NCBI GenBank assembly: GCA_019009955.1
Contig: CM032228.1
Location: 229,685,501 to 229,749,500 of the forward strand
Direction: 5' to 3'
DNA length: 64,000 nt
DNA from: Riptortus pedestris
Lineage: Eukaryota; Arthropoda; Insecta; Hemiptera; Alydidae
This document shows, piece after piece, positions 34,730-47,445 of the stretch. Each line of letters opens with the position of its first letter. Within the stretch, counting starts at the first letter, position 1. Under the pieces are notes generated by a model. It did not search any database. It saw only the letters and a list, made by a program, of their open reading frames with translations, and was not told where the DNA came from. The translations under genes were made by a program, and so were the position numbers.

Positions 34730-35752
34730 CCCTTCCCCCCACCAATTTGAACGAAACTTTTTCAGTGTGAAGTACCTAATGAAAAACAAATTCTGATAAA
34801 GCACTTCTCTCGCTTTCGTCTAAAAAAATGTTAAAGATTGCCTGAATGTCTTGAGGCCTTGTTAAGGTACTTATTTCAATGAGAATCTTTAGTTCAGTGA
34901 AAGCATCTTCTTGTTGTAACCACAAAATCTCGAGATCGAATCTCGCCGGGAGTGACTATTTTTTTTTCTTCTGGTTGTTTTTACTTTTTGTTTCTAGGGC
35001 GTTTATTTAAAACTAATAAATAAACAAAAAGTTGTATTTAATTATTGGCATTTAATTTTTACGTGTTCCATATGTTTAAAGAACATTCGAATACTCTCTG
35101 TCAAAAATATAATAGAAGTAAGGAAATATTTAATATTATACAAGAAATATATCACTATTAATTGAGTACATAAGTATATACCAATTATCAATAATATCGA
35201 TTGACAATATATTGATAATATTTGTAAACGGTTTTATTTAGCTTTACCCGTTTATTTGTAATTATTTTATTTTAAAATTAATAAAGGTATTTAAAATTAT
35301 CATTGATAATTGTTATATACTTATGTATTCAATTAATATTTCTTTTATAATATAAAATATTTCCTTGTACTACCTACTATATTTTTGACAGAAAGCATTC
35401 TAATTTTCGTTAAATATATGATACACTTTAAAAATTAAGTGCCAATAATTAAAAACCACTTTTTATTTATTTATTAATATTAAGTAAACACCCATGAAAC
35501 AAAAATTAAAAACAAATCCAGAAAAAAAATAGTTGCTCCCGCCGAGATTCGATCTCGAGATTTTATGGTTCAAATAGAAGAAACTTCCCTTTGAAATGCA
35601 TACCTTAACAACATCTCAAGACTTTCAGGCAATCTTTAACATATTTTTTTTAGACGAACGCGAGAGAAGTGCGTATCTCGCTTTAACCGAGTTTGTTTTT
35701 CATTAGGTACTTCACACTGAAAACGTTTCTTTCCAATCAGTGGAGGGAAAGC
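34730..35752. repeat. Large fold-back repeat with about 480-bp arms
   Basis: The left arm (34730-35210) and right arm (about 35285-35752) are inverted copies. The pairs include TCAGTGTGAAGTACCTAATG against CATTAGGTACTTCACACTGA, TTAAAGATTGCCTGAA.GTCTTGAG and its inverse, and a tRNA-like GAGATCGAATCTCG in both arms. The spacer is about 75 bp. Arm ends are CCTTCCCCCCAC and, inverted, CTTTCCCTCCAC. Divergence is visible but modest. It could be two SINE-like units head to head or a fold-back transposon. Confidence 0.75.
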
Positions 35753-36879
35753 TGTCCACTCCCCTTGTTAGTATTAAAAAAGAAAAAAAATATTAAAGTA
35801 TGCTATATGCTAAAATGAACGGGATAGGTATCTGAATTTTCAACCGAGATTGGGCTTCATTTCATCCAGAGAGAAATTCATTGTGTTAGGCCTTCATAAA
35901 ATTTCTATCACATGTGGGAAACGAACCTTACCTAGAACTACAATAAATCGCAATTTTAATAACAAAATAGCTAACAAAGTCTCCCGACTCTATCTCACCT
36001 GAAAAAATTTTTTTTTATTTACTTTTGAATAGACCATCAAGGTATAAAAAAAAGTGTAAAAATTGACAAACACCCGTTACATTATCAGAGACAGTCTCGG
36101 GTTTAGTAGGCAAAAGATATTTCATTTTCACCCTTTGTGTATTTGTTTAATATTCCTTATGTTAGCACCAAAAAAATACGGGTTTATTTATGTTCCTTTT
36201 TTAAACATTTTAATGCATACTGTGAAGAGTAAATTACAATTGTACCTCTTAATGTAGCGATGACAGTAATATTATTGTGCCCAAGCTAGAACAAATCAGT
36301 AAGTACAGTTAGAGATTAAGGCTTACGATTTAACTACAAGTTATATCTCGCCAGAATTGATTATTTATTACTTCGCAGAAGATTTTTGTTTGTCATTATT
36401 AAATAAATATAATATGGACGGTTTAAAACGTGAAATATTGGATATGTGATGAAGTGCATCTTCTTATGTGTAATCTAGGCAGTTTTATGCAATTATGGTC
36501 TTTTTGTATTGGATGAATCCTGCAATTTTTTGTTGTTACTATTACAAGTAGAAACTTGGCAGGACACAACCATTTGTTAATATACAAGATTGGTGTAGTT
36601 GAATTTTATTTTCAAAACTTGATTCCGATTTTCTATTTAAGTACGGGTATAATCAGCAAAAAGTGTCAAGCTTTTATCAAGAATTATTCCCAAGTATTAT
36701 ACTTTATCTTGTTTAGCCATTTCATCATAATTTATTGTTATGTTCTGATATACTTTGGGCCTAGGTTTCGTGAATATTCTAACTTAGTTTTTTCTTTCTA
36801 TTAAATCGGATTTTCCATTTTCGGGTGGCATTAATCAACCAATATCTGATAGCATCTACTCTCTATGAGGAGGTAAAAA
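35753..36879. other. Intergenic, nothing recognised
   Basis: AT-rich. The short hydrophobic ORFs (36063-36257, 36556-36804) show no family motif. Confidence 0.45.
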
Positions 36880-36952
36880 TGGAGCGGTTGCTCTGCACTC
36901 TCTCAAAAATAAAACGTATTTCAGAGGAAAACAGCCTACTGTGTACATCCAG

Positions 36953-36995
<43 letters not shown>

Positions 36996-37240
36996 AATAA
37001 TTTTGTTCGCAATGTAGCTAATGTTTGCAATTACTGTAATTACAGTTTGAAGCAATTTTTGTTTGTTACTTCTCACAGTATCCATATGAAAAAGAAGTTT
37101 AATTGAATTCATGTTCCATTCATACATGAAATATTATATGTATGATAAGATTTATTCAAATTGGGTCTTAAAATATTATTTATTATACTTCCAGATTAAT
37201 TCGTTCATCAACCTCCCAGCTTCCCTAGAAGAAATTATTT
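36880..37240 (+). repeat. R0 interspersed repeat, copy 2, with an insertion
   Basis: GAGCGGTTGCTCTGCACTCT, GAGGAAAACAGCCTACTGTG, TACATCCAGATTA, then after a 234-bp insertion CCAGATTAATTCGTTCATC and CCTCCCAGCTTCCCTAGAAG. Copies at 1-82 and 54600-54745 are uninterrupted. Confidence 0.72.
36957..37190 (-). mobile_element. R1 element insertion with 8-bp TSD and (TA)n tail
   Basis: Flanked by CCAGATTA at 36949-36956 and 37191-37198, and absent from the two other R0 copies. It contains (TA)n at one end and a body (AATGTAGCTAATGTTTGCAA, GGGTCTTAAAATATTAT) repeated at 39043-39310. An 8-bp duplication with a simple-repeat tail would fit a 5'-truncated non-LTR retrotransposon in minus orientation, but no protein remnant proves it. 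Confidence 0.7.
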
Positions 37241-37874
37241 AATTTGAAATGTAAAATCAGGCTATTTTTTAAAATCTGGGATCAGTATTAGGACAATCAA
37301 AATAACTATAAATTCTCAACTTTTTGGGTGAGTTGAATTCGTGTTTGCAGAAATATTGGAAACTCGCTGAACGGATTGCTCAGTTTGTGGGTTCCCCTGA
37401 CCCTAACTCAACCCATACATGAGACCCAATATCGGTGCAGTTCAGTTTATACCGCCTCAGACTCATTTTAGAAGGTTACCCATATTGGAAACCAATTATT
37501 GAGATTGTACTAATTAACGATATTTGCCAAATCTCCTCTAGGAATTTATGCAATTATTTATAGACATCAAAATAATATTTGAATAAAGACAATGAGAAGA
37601 GAATGAATTCTGAAATAAAAACAAACAAACATTAAAATGGAATTACGCTTGTTATGTTGATATTATTTGAAGTAAAATGTTTTTTGGATTTATTATTTAT
37701 TTATTTGTTATTTGGAGCTCCGCAACTAAGTATGGCGACTTGCTCTTATTAAACGTGGGGGAAAAACTAAACAAAAAAAAATATGGGTAGTCCACATATT
37801 ACCACAACTCTGACATATTTAAATACAATTGGGCAGTTCCAGAATATTTAATTCCATATTTTACATTTTTTAAT

Positions 37875-37900
37875 GTGTGCGCGTGTGTGTGTGTGTGAAT

Positions 37901-37935
<35 letters not shown>

Positions 37936-37948
37936 TGTGTGTTTGTGT
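37875..37948. repeat. (TG)n microsatellite
   Basis: TG dinucleotide run with a few interruptions (GAATGAG, CTG). Confidence 0.92.
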
Positions 37949-38269
37949 GTGACATATTTAAATTAGAATGATGCATGTTTTTAAGAATATTTTCTGTTTC
38001 GAAGTCAACAAGTTTATTTTTTACCTATTTATTTACCACCTGTTTTTAGTTCTAATTTATGTTCGTGTTTCTTGTTTCCTTTGTGTTTTGTTCTTTTGGT
38101 TTTGTTCTTTATATTATTTTGTGTTCCATGTTTTGTTATTATCCTATGTTCTGTTGTTATTTAGTGTTTCGTGTTTTGTAATTTTGTTTACTTGTTTTTT
38201 TTTGTTTGTTTTTTTGGTTTATTAGAGAATGCTTTTGTGCTATTTCGTGTTAAACTCTTTTTTTCTCTT

Positions 38270-38700
38270 TAATTTTAGAATCAATTCTTTTCCCATTGAC
38301 TTCATTTTATTACATGATCCATTCCCACTTGTTTTAAATAACAATATTATCTTTTAAAAAAGTCTAAGGGAAAGGAATTGATTCTGACAAAAAAAAAATG
38401 AATTGATATTTGTGCTTTATTTAATTTTAAATACATTTTTATTTTTTTTTCAGAATCAATTCTTTTCCCATAGACTTCTATCAAATATAAATTTGTTAGC
38501 TCCAACAAGGAGGAATGGATTCTGAAAATATGCAAAAAAAAAGTGTTTAGAACGAAATAACGCAAAGGTATTCTTGAATGAATCAAAAAAAAAAAAAAAA
38601 ATGTTTACTTCAAAACACATCAACGTAACAAATGTCATTTCGTTTAATTTATTTATTTATTTCAGAATTCATTCCTCTTCCCGTAGACTTGTTTCAAATA
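38270..38700. repeat. Array of short direct and inverted repeats
   Basis: TCAGAATCAATTCTTTTCCC-ATAGACTT occurs near 38276, 38451 and (diverged) 38663 on the plus strand. An inverted partner (AAGTCTAAGGGAAAGGAATT) is near 38363 and a partial one (AGGAATGGATTCTGA) near 38510. The first pair could form a stem of about 25 bp around a 60-base loop. Confidence 0.6.
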
Positions 38701-39042
38701 TAATTTTGAGGGCTACTACTTTTGTCAGAGCATTAGTCTATAAAACGGTCCGTTTCTGAAATAAAGATTTGTGTGTATTACTTATAAAAGATGTGCCAAA
38801 TCGCAAAATTCACCCATAATAATTCGTTTTAGAATTTGATTTTCTACAAGAAACCGTCATAAATATAATGCATTCCATTAGAAATTCCATGATCGCTGGA
38901 GAAGTAATGGAGAAAGTTGGGAGGTTGAATATGTACTGAAGAAATTCATTAGGTGTCACAATTATTGCACACCAAATCTCAGCATTTTAGTAATAAAATT
39001 GGCAATTTCAAGTTGGATGGCACGGGATGTTGGAACACCCTG

Positions 39043-39095
<53 letters not shown>

Positions 39096-39310
39096 TAAAC
39101 TAAATATTTTTATAACTAATTTTGTTCACAATGTAGCTAATTTTTGCAATTACTGTAATTACAGTTTGATACTGATAATTTTTGTTTGCTACTTTTTACA
39201 GTATCCGTATGAAGAAGAAATTTATTTGAATTCATGCTACATTGATACATAGTTTATTATATGTGTGATAAGATTTATTCAAAATGGGTCTTACAATATT
39301 ATCATTTATA
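39043..39310 (-). mobile_element. R1 element, second copy
   Basis: (TA)n, then TTTGTTCACAATGTAGCTAA, TTGCAATTACTGTAATTACA, CAGTATCCGTATGAAGAAGA and GGGTCTTACAATATTAT, colinear with 36957-37190. The flank ACACCCTGTATATATA just upstream resembles an unrelated transposon end. Confidence 0.68.
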
Positions 39311-40455
39311 ATTAAGTTTCCCATAAAATGAAATAAAATGGGAATAAAAAACAAATGAACTACAATAAGCTTAACTCAATCAATGTTACTATTTGCTCTT
39401 CTCTAATTTGTGAGTATATAGAAAGCAAGATATTTTGTTATAATTCTTCTGCCTCGTAACCAACTTTAAAATCCAAAGTTTGCTGTTGCAACCATGTCTA
39501 TCCTATTGACAAAAGTTATGAAATAATTATTGTATTAATTAAATATAAAATGTGATGGTTTAGGCCAATTACCACTTTTAAAATGATATTCCTGAATAAT
39601 TTTGATTAAATATTTTACAGTCGTAGAGAATTTATAAAAGGTTTGTGTGTCATATGTCTGTATCCCCTTGTTCCGTTGAAAAATTGTGTGCATTTTCGGT
39701 GATTACCCTATATTGTATTGTAATTATAGTTTGTTTTATTTTGAGATATAATAATGTAAGCTGATTTGCATGTCATCCATTCACTGTACCATTTGTGTAT
39801 TGTCTTAGAACGTCAATGTCTTTAATGTATGCGAATATTTAAAGTTTGAATTCTGGAAATAGTGTTTTACCTAAGCTCCCGTTGCTAATGTATCAGCTAA
39901 CTCGTTTTTAATGTCCAAATAAATAAAACATTATAGGATAAAGTCATGTAGGTGTCATTTTAGCTCTGGAGCATCCTCCGAAAATGGGATTTCTTCAGAT
40001 TCTTTTCTTTGAAAGCAGAAGAAGGTCACATCGCTCTACTTTATTAAAAAAGTTCTGCAAGGTTTGAGATTCAGAAGAGTGTCGGCTTTTCATAGCAAGT
40101 AAACTCTAGAAGCAAGTTAGAATTGCTGCTCAAGCTCTTATAATAATAGTACTTAGATCCTGCCTGGCTCAGGAACACTCCGAGAGTTAGTGCTACTGCC
40201 ACACCACTTAAGTCCACTTCCGCAGTTTAGTCCTTGGAGACTAACTGGCCGGCTCAAGGATAATCCTTGAGATCAGATTCAAGGACATTCAATTACCTTT
40301 GGACATCCCTGCCTTTGCTGTTGAATATCACATGAGATTGCATCCTCAAGATGTGATTCTGTCAAATTATTCTGAGATAAACCTACTAAAGAATTATTCA
40401 CCTACAACTTGTGCGGTTCTAACAAAGAACCTTAAACAGGAAACGTCAGAAAAAA
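39311..40455. other. Intergenic, nothing recognised
   Basis: 40130-40330 is less AT-rich, but no reading frame is open long enough to support a gene. Confidence 0.45.
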
Positions 40456-40800
40456 TGTCCGTCACGTAGGGGCTGCATAAACTAAACGGATTTCCCATGT
40501 GCTGGTATAACATAATTGTGATCTCATCTCACCAAATATACTTTTTTTAACAGGTAAAAATCCGATAAGTAGAAAAGGGGTGGGGGAGGAGTACTGAATG
40601 CAGAAAACAAGAATACTCGAGTTAACAAAAAATGTATTAAACACCTTTGTAGAAAATCAAAAGTTTTATAAGATTGGCTGTATAACATTTTACTATCCGA
40701 CTAATGATATAGTATATATTTTGAATTTTCTAATCAGCTCTCTAAACCACCACTGCTCTGATTTGAGCCAAAATAAATATGATCTTTAGTGTTGACAGTC
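40456..40800 (-). mobile_element. HINE-like element, subtype C, 5' truncated
   Basis: AAAAA/TGTCCGTCACGTAGGGGC hairpin, GGATTTCCCATGTGCTGGTA, the C-specific TAACATAATTGTGATCTCAT and a diverged core to TGATCTTTAGTGTTGACAG. The (TA)n tract and palindrome end are missing. Confidence 0.7.
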
Positions 40801-40817
40801 ATGGCTAGATATGGAGT

Positions 40818-41203
40818 ATGGTTTGCAGTGGCGGCTCGCGTATAAGCACTGTGGAACTGCAGCACCCCCTAGTTTCCACTTGATATTATCTATAACGTTT
40901 AATATAATGAGCCTTTTTCTTTAATTCTTTCTTCATACATGTATAATATATAATCCTTAAGTTTAATGCAGTAACCATCCCCCAGTTTATGCAAAAAGAT
41001 ACAAAAATCTTTGTATGGAACTCTGAGCTTCACAGTTCCAGCGGCGAGGTGTTTGACTGTTGTGCACATGCGCACACAGGAAGCTCCACAAGGGCGAAAG
41101 AGCACTGTGGTTCCTTCAGTGCCGACCCTGGCGTGCTAAGGCTAAATATTTTCTGGTGCAGAACCCCCACTAATTTTAGCTACGAGCCGCCACTGATGGT
41201 ATG
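40818..41203. mobile_element. hAT-type MITE
   Basis: Perfect 13-bp inverted ends CAGTGGCGGCTCG at 40826 and CGAGCCGCCACTG ending 41195. The 8-bp flanks ATGGTTTG and ATGGTATG (7 of 8 identical) fit a hAT target-site duplication. The interior is about 340 bp with no transposase motif, so the element is non-autonomous. Subterminal CAGCACCCCCTAG and AGAACCCCCACTAA are also roughly inverted. Confidence 0.8.
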
Positions 41204-43004
41204 GATAAAATAAACATTTCTCCCTCACCAAAGATTGGACCTTTGCAATGTTCCTAATTCACTCTCCGCGGTAGTTCATAGTTCACCCAATAGTCGATTC
41301 CGATAAAGGGGAGTGGTGGAAAAATAGATATTAAAACAATCCTGAGTATGGAATTTAATAATTCTGAGGTAGCTACTTATGCGCCGAATTTATGGTCGGA
41401 TGCAACTCGTTTTTGTCAAACTAGAATCAACCACTAGTCATTATAGGGTATTTTTACAAAATCGAATCATGAGTAAGAATGTCAACAGTACTTTTGGGGG
41501 GGAATTACAAAAAAACAGAAAAAAGGAAGATATTTACATAGGTTTAAAATTATTGACGCTTCTCCAAACAAATTGCAGTAATATTGAGACACACAGAACT
41601 AGTTCTAACCAGTCAGCTGTTTAATGAATTCAGTGTAGATTGTTTTCATATAGCACGACGTTGTAGAATTTACTAAATTCAACATTCTCTATATTATATA
41701 TTAATGATATAATTTCATTTTGCATATAAGCACTCTGGAAAATGGTTTGACTTTCAGTAGGGAAAACGACTTAAAATACCAATCACATTATCGCATAAGT
41801 AGATTTTTACACAAATGAATGTAATAATCATTATCATTTTTCCTTTTTTGAGAGCGGTTATACCATAACCTATTTTTATTAAAATTAAGCCCTAGCAACA
41901 TTAAGTAATGTAAATGCCATCGTATGTAAATAGCCCCAACCCCTCCCGACCTCTTAAGGCAGCGAGGGGAGAATTCTTGAAAGAAAATTATAAAACCCTT
42001 TGAATATACTTATATGACTGGCCCTAACACCTGCTTTATATGCATGAGAGAATATTTTAAATGTAAGCCCGAGTTATCCACTTCCTTTCCACTAGGCTTC
42101 GGTATTCCATGATATATAGTAACGTGATTTTATTCACACTTATTTTATTATAATTTTAATTCCCAAGCATTTCAAGGAAATAGGTCCTTTTAGAAGCTCT
42201 CTCATGAAAAACCAGTTCAAATATTTGTTCACATTCAGATGATTTCAATTTTTTTTTTTTGTTGATTGTTAATAAAATTATTTTAATGTAATTCAGTCGA
42301 ACCAGTTCTATTAAAACAGTTTTCTAGTCGTTTTGGTTAAATAACAATAATATATACATATGTATTAATTTACAAATACATAAATGCTTTAGAATGTCAT
42401 AATTTATAAGGGTTATTTATCTGTGGACTAGTTTAATTGACTTTGCTTTTTTTGAAAGAGCCATTATAGAAATATAACTTGTTATTGGCTATAGCTAAAG
42501 AAGACAGGTCTACAACAAAACATGTTCAAATGACATTAGTTAAAACTAAAGGACACTGTCCTTAATTAATTACAATTTCTATCCAAGTCGGATTCAATTA
42601 GTCTAATATAACATAACTATCAAGATAGAAGCAATATGATTTAGTTAATAATCCAATCCTTGTGAAGTATGTTCATAGAGAAAAGAAATGTAGATTAGTA
42701 TATGGAAGTGCTTTCTGTGGAAAGCTGAAAATTCGGAGAGAGATTAGAGTGGCATGAACCGCTAGAGAAAGCACCCGGAAAAACAAAATTTTGAAATAGG
42801 GTAAGGGAGACTATAAAAGTCATCGCTACTATTTATTTTTGCTTACGTCATGTGAGTTTATGTTACATACTATTAAACTTAAAATAACAAAACTGTTGTC
42901 CTGCAGTGTGTATGTTAAATACGGTACATTGACATAACTAAACAAGCTGCAAGAGGTATTATTTATTTCGGCCTGTTTAACTTTGCATGCTGTATTTTCT
43001 TAAA
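41204..43004. other. Intergenic, nothing recognised
   Basis: Unique AT-rich sequence. The ORF at 41379-41624 (plus, 81 codons) has no recognisable domain. Confidence 0.45.
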
Positions 43005-43500
43005 CTAGGCAGTTTTCTCACATAAAGGCATACAACAGATAAATCTCCATACTGTTAACACCTCTGTGAATATGAAGTGAGTAAATACAAACGGTAATGA
43101 GAAATGATTCAGTCAATTTACATGTAACCCCTAACGGATTAATTTAAAACACCTCCCAACGGAAAGTTTCTGAATAGTAAACAAACAGGTCATACAATCT
43201 CTGAGTGCTGAATATATAGATAAAAATATTATTGACCGTAAAAAAATAGAACTAATGAAATATAACGTATTAATTTGATTGAAAACTATTTACTATATCT
43301 AGTGCTGTAATTCGCAATAAAATTAATTTTTATCTCAATCGCACAAATTTTAGTAATCCAAGAACAAAAGAAGGGGCCTAGAATTTTAAACGGACCTCAT
43401 TTTCGTCATTTCCTGGGTAGGATCGACATTAGAAATTTTTTTTCGAAAATCTTATAAACAGTATGACCTCAATAACAGATTTTCCTTAGGGAAAATCTGT
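43005..43500 (-). mobile_element. HINE-like element, subtype B, core deleted
   Basis: Starts within the subterminal motif (AACTAGGCAGTTTTCTCAC) and follows B-specific sequence (AACGGAAAGTTTCTGAATAG) to AACAAAAGAAGGGGCC. It then jumps to the 5' block AACGGACCTCATTTTCGTCA and ends with the mutated palindrome AGATTTTCCTTAGGGAAAATCT. Core, TA tract and hairpin are absent. Confidence 0.68.
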
Positions 43501-43764
43501 TAATATACTGTATTTAATTAAAATTAAAATTCGATTTACATTAAACACATAGTTGAACATAAAATGGCATTATAAATCCTTAATTAGTTAAAATGTTGTT
43601 GGAGGTAATACATGGTTTCAGAAATGGAGGTAATATAAACCAGTAAATGATTACTACAAAGAAATTCAGAAATAATGTTCAGTCATCTGGAGATAGATCC
43701 AATAATCCAACTATTTAAACACTAAATTTCCGTTACAAAACATACATTGCCCAGATGATAGTTT

Positions 43765-43990
43765 TTATTAACGTCTACTTTGTGCTACCAAGGATAATTG
43801 GAACTACGCTGCCACCCTTTTCTAGCCAGGGGCGGACTCTGCCTGCAGATTTGTTAAATTAAATTCAGACAAATTTTGTTCTATATAATATAGATATTTA
43901 TTTGTAGACAAAATCCTTGATCCCACCATGACTAGAAAAGGGTGGTAGAGTAGCGAAAAGTGGACGTTAATCAATAATAATTATTTGTAG
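43765..43990. mobile_element. Two SINE-1 tail fragments in inverted orientation
   Basis: 43765-43855 is minus (TTAACGTCTACTT, CCACCCTTTTCTAGCCAGGG). 43905-43990 is plus (AAATCCTTGATCCCACC, GACTAGAAAAGGGTGG, AAAAGTGGACGTTAATC). Both lack tRNA-like heads. They are separated by about 50 bp and could pair as a hairpin. Confidence 0.68.
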
Positions 43991-45871
43991 ACATTTGTTT
44001 TTAATTATTTATTTTATTTATCTTTCTTTTATATATTTTTATTTTGTATTCTTATAATATTTTTTGGCGTAATTTTTGTCGAAAAATAGTTAATTTTTTT
44101 TATTTTATTTTTTTTTTTTTTTAAACTCAACCTTTACTTAATTAATATTTATTTATTTCATTCGTATTGCCAAAGTGAGAATCGATTGCACTCAATGGTA
44201 GCAATGAGAGTCATACTTGTAGTGTTTTATTGTGAGCGAGTGAAACCGGAAAATTCGATAAAAGAATATAAATAAATAGAAGAGTTGTGTTTTCCAGGGA
44301 TACTTTGAGAAAATAGTGAGTTAAATTATGGGGACATAGGTCAGATTATGGTGAGGATTTGGAATTAGAATAAATTCTGTGACTTGGAATTAAAATATTT
44401 TCCAAACGAAACTCTATTACCAATAACTATAGTTATTTCCGCAGCCGGTTAACTTATAAATGGAGTGTAACTCAAAAATATCATTTTTAAAATTTTAGGT
44501 GCCAATACAAATTTTTCTTGAATATATAAATTTCTAAGATCACTTTTTGCGCAACGAAACATGTACTTGCGTTATAGAAACAGTATAAGATATAAGTATA
44601 TCTAGATTACAAGATAGTATAACAAGATTCAACAAAATGCTTTGAACCCCCAACCACAAATATAATTATGTAGGGAAAAGCGATCATTTTCACGACTAAA
44701 ACTTGTTTACGGACTGCCCGAACGTATTAAATGTATACGTTCCTTGTTTAAAAATAAATTAAATAACTTCTTCTCTGAAAGATGTCTTCATAAACAAGAC
44801 GAAAACTATCAATAATGTTCAATTATTAAATTATATGGAAAAATATTTGCCATGCAAATCTGTCAAAAAATAATTTATGATGAGGCACATTGTCTCTTCA
44901 AGGTGGAGTTTCTCATTATTTATAAAGCATGTAAGGCTTTAATAAATCTAAGACTAATAACAATGCATGTCACTAAATTAAAAATGTACGTTGTATATTT
45001 AGAGCGTGTACAAGTATATTATTTATGCTGTGAGCGTAATTAGTTTATGGTATTTTTGCCTATTGTGTTTCCATTTGTATGCGTATGCTCGCGTGTGTAC
45101 TTTATCTTTGAAAGAGAAATTGCCTGAGTAACGAGAAAATTCCAAGACTAGGACGGATTGTGAGAAATGTCGAAATGACTTCGAATTTTCTCCCAATTCT
45201 AATCAGTTATTCCAAGAAAAACAAGGGGACAAAAATTGATATATTGATTGATCGTATAAAGTAATAAAAACATAGGTGTTGTGTGGTATAAGAATATCGT
45301 GCTTAACAATATTTATATTGTTAATTCTACCCTGTCTAGTATTTGAGCGAAAATTGAGGTAAGTAGCCCAACTTAAATTTAAAAAACAAAATAAATTTAG
45401 CCTCAGTGGTACGTCACCTTATATTTTTCCCAAAGATCCTTTGAGCTAGGCCATTTCGATCATTTTTAGAAAGGAGCCAGTAGAGCACTTAAATCTTTCC
45501 TGCGTTCCATATACTTTAATGAACAATGCCAGTGTCTAATTAGTTAAAAATATATCTAAACTGTTACGTATCTGTTACTTTAATATGACTGTTACTAAAT
45601 AGTAATCAGTATTTACAATATAGATAACTTCAGAATTGGCAAAAACTGGACTAGACGAAAAGAACGTTCACATAAGCTTTGAGATCTCTATCGTCTTTAT
45701 TTGATGTCCGAATGAAATATGAAAACATTATGTCACAAGTCTCTTTGATCGAGGTATTTCTTTCAGTTTTTTTCATACATTTTGTTTTGAAATGTATATT
45801 ATAGTAATATACAGGGCTTTCATATTTATGCTAACGAATAATTTTCGTTGAACTAAGAAAGAAAAAGAAAA
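43991..45871. other. Intergenic, T-rich, nothing recognised
   Basis: Long T-rich stretch at 44030-44160, otherwise AT-rich. The short ORF at 44852-45043 is unrecognised. Confidence 0.45.
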
Positions 45872-46657
45872 GTCCGTCACGCAGGGGCTGCGTAAACTAA
45901 GCAGATTTCCCTTGTGAAGTTTAGTAATAGTTAAATATACATACTGCTAACACAACACCGTGAATAAATACAAACGGAAATAAGAAATGTTTCATCCAAT
46001 TTCAATAACCTGCCGACAGGAAGCGTTAGGTTAGAAATGTAAACAAACGGGCTCGGCCCGGCTCACACCGGAAAGAAAAACAATTCATATCATATTCATA
46101 TCAGAATATAACACATTATTTTATTGATAACTATTTACTATATCTAGTACTGTAATTAATAATGAGTCAGAATAATTGTTATCTCAATCAATAAAATTTT
46201 AGTAGTCCAAAACTTTAAGATGGGGGGGGGGGTCACCAGGGCATATTTGCATGTATCTCGTATAATAAAGGTCTCTTGAATACAATTTTTGGTATTTAAA
46301 CTTCCAATAATGTGATTTATTATGTAGCAGACTATTGTTTACGTAACGTGAGTAGAAGTGGCGGTTTGCTAAAAACTGAAAAATGCAAATATCTCGGTTA
46401 ATATTCAAGATAGAGAATAAATGTATATATCAATATATATAGTAAATTTAATTTTCAATAAGATTGGTTATATACAACTTTTCGATCCGATGCATAATAA
46501 CGGAGATATTTGGAATTTTCGAAAATCCCCCCCTTTAAACCCCCCCTCCCTCTGGTCCGATTTCAGCCATTAACGAACTTGATCTGTCTTTTTACATAAA
46601 ACGGTTAAATATCAAGTTTCGTAACGATTAAACAAAAATTGCGACCGCTAGAGCGGT
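45872..46657 (-). mobile_element. HINE-like element, subtype B, lacking TA tract and 5' end
   Basis: AAAA/GTCCGTCACGCAGGGGC with intact hairpin, AAGCAGATTTCCCTTGTG, and a B region nearly identical to 335-1262. It breaks off at GCGACCGCTAGAGCGGTAAA, exactly where the (TA)n tract normally begins. Confidence 0.8.
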
Positions 46658-47261
46658 AAAACAGCGTATGAGATGACTTACACTTTTAGTCTTTCTAGAA
46701 AGAGTCTTCAGCTTATGCTGTGTGATAAATTTGATTTCCTTCAGAATGTCTAACGACTATATTCACTCAATTTATATTCACCAAAGGTAATAATTTCTGA
46801 TACTACAACCTGAAAAATAAAAGTAATACTTATTTCTTTTAAACGTACTTGGATAATTAACTTGTAAATAGTTAGTTAACTCTATTTAGAGGTGTTCCTG
46901 TTTCAGTTTCCCAATTAAGCTCCTGGTGGCTAACAAGCTACACTAACAAGACCGATGTAACAACCGAACTTTTAATGAAACGGAGAATTTTACTGCGTAT
47001 AAATATTTCCACTGACAATTATTCTACATGGAGTTATTTCAGAATGGAATATAAACTCCCCTGAAGTATTCTATTCCAAGTATAACTGTGTAAAAAGTTT
47101 CTGGAAAGGCAAAAAAAATATATGTTTCATAGGAATAAAAGATAAATGTTACCCAATACGAAGGTTTTTATTTTATTATATGCACTAAGCCTTTCATCAT
47201 ATCCGTGCCATTTATAATAAAATTAAGTATGGCTTACTAGAAGATTATATATGTTCTTTTT
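46658..47261. other. Intergenic, nothing recognised
   Basis: Separates two subtype-B HINE copies of opposite orientation. Confidence 0.45.
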
Positions 47262-47392
47262 AGCAGATTTCCCTTAAGGGAAATCAGCTATTGAGGTTGT
47301 ACTCATGATGGACTTTTCGAAATTTTTCTTCAAATGTCAATCGATCCTCCCTAGTAGATGAAGAAAATGAGGTCCGTTCAAAACGGTATATA

Positions 47393-47445
<53 letters not shown>

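Larger units (their letters stand above)
37241..39042. other. Intergenic with simple repeats and a hairpin array
   Basis: Contains the (TG)n tract at 37875-37948, T-rich sequence to 38250 and the short repeat array at 38270-38700. No supported gene. Confidence 0.5.
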
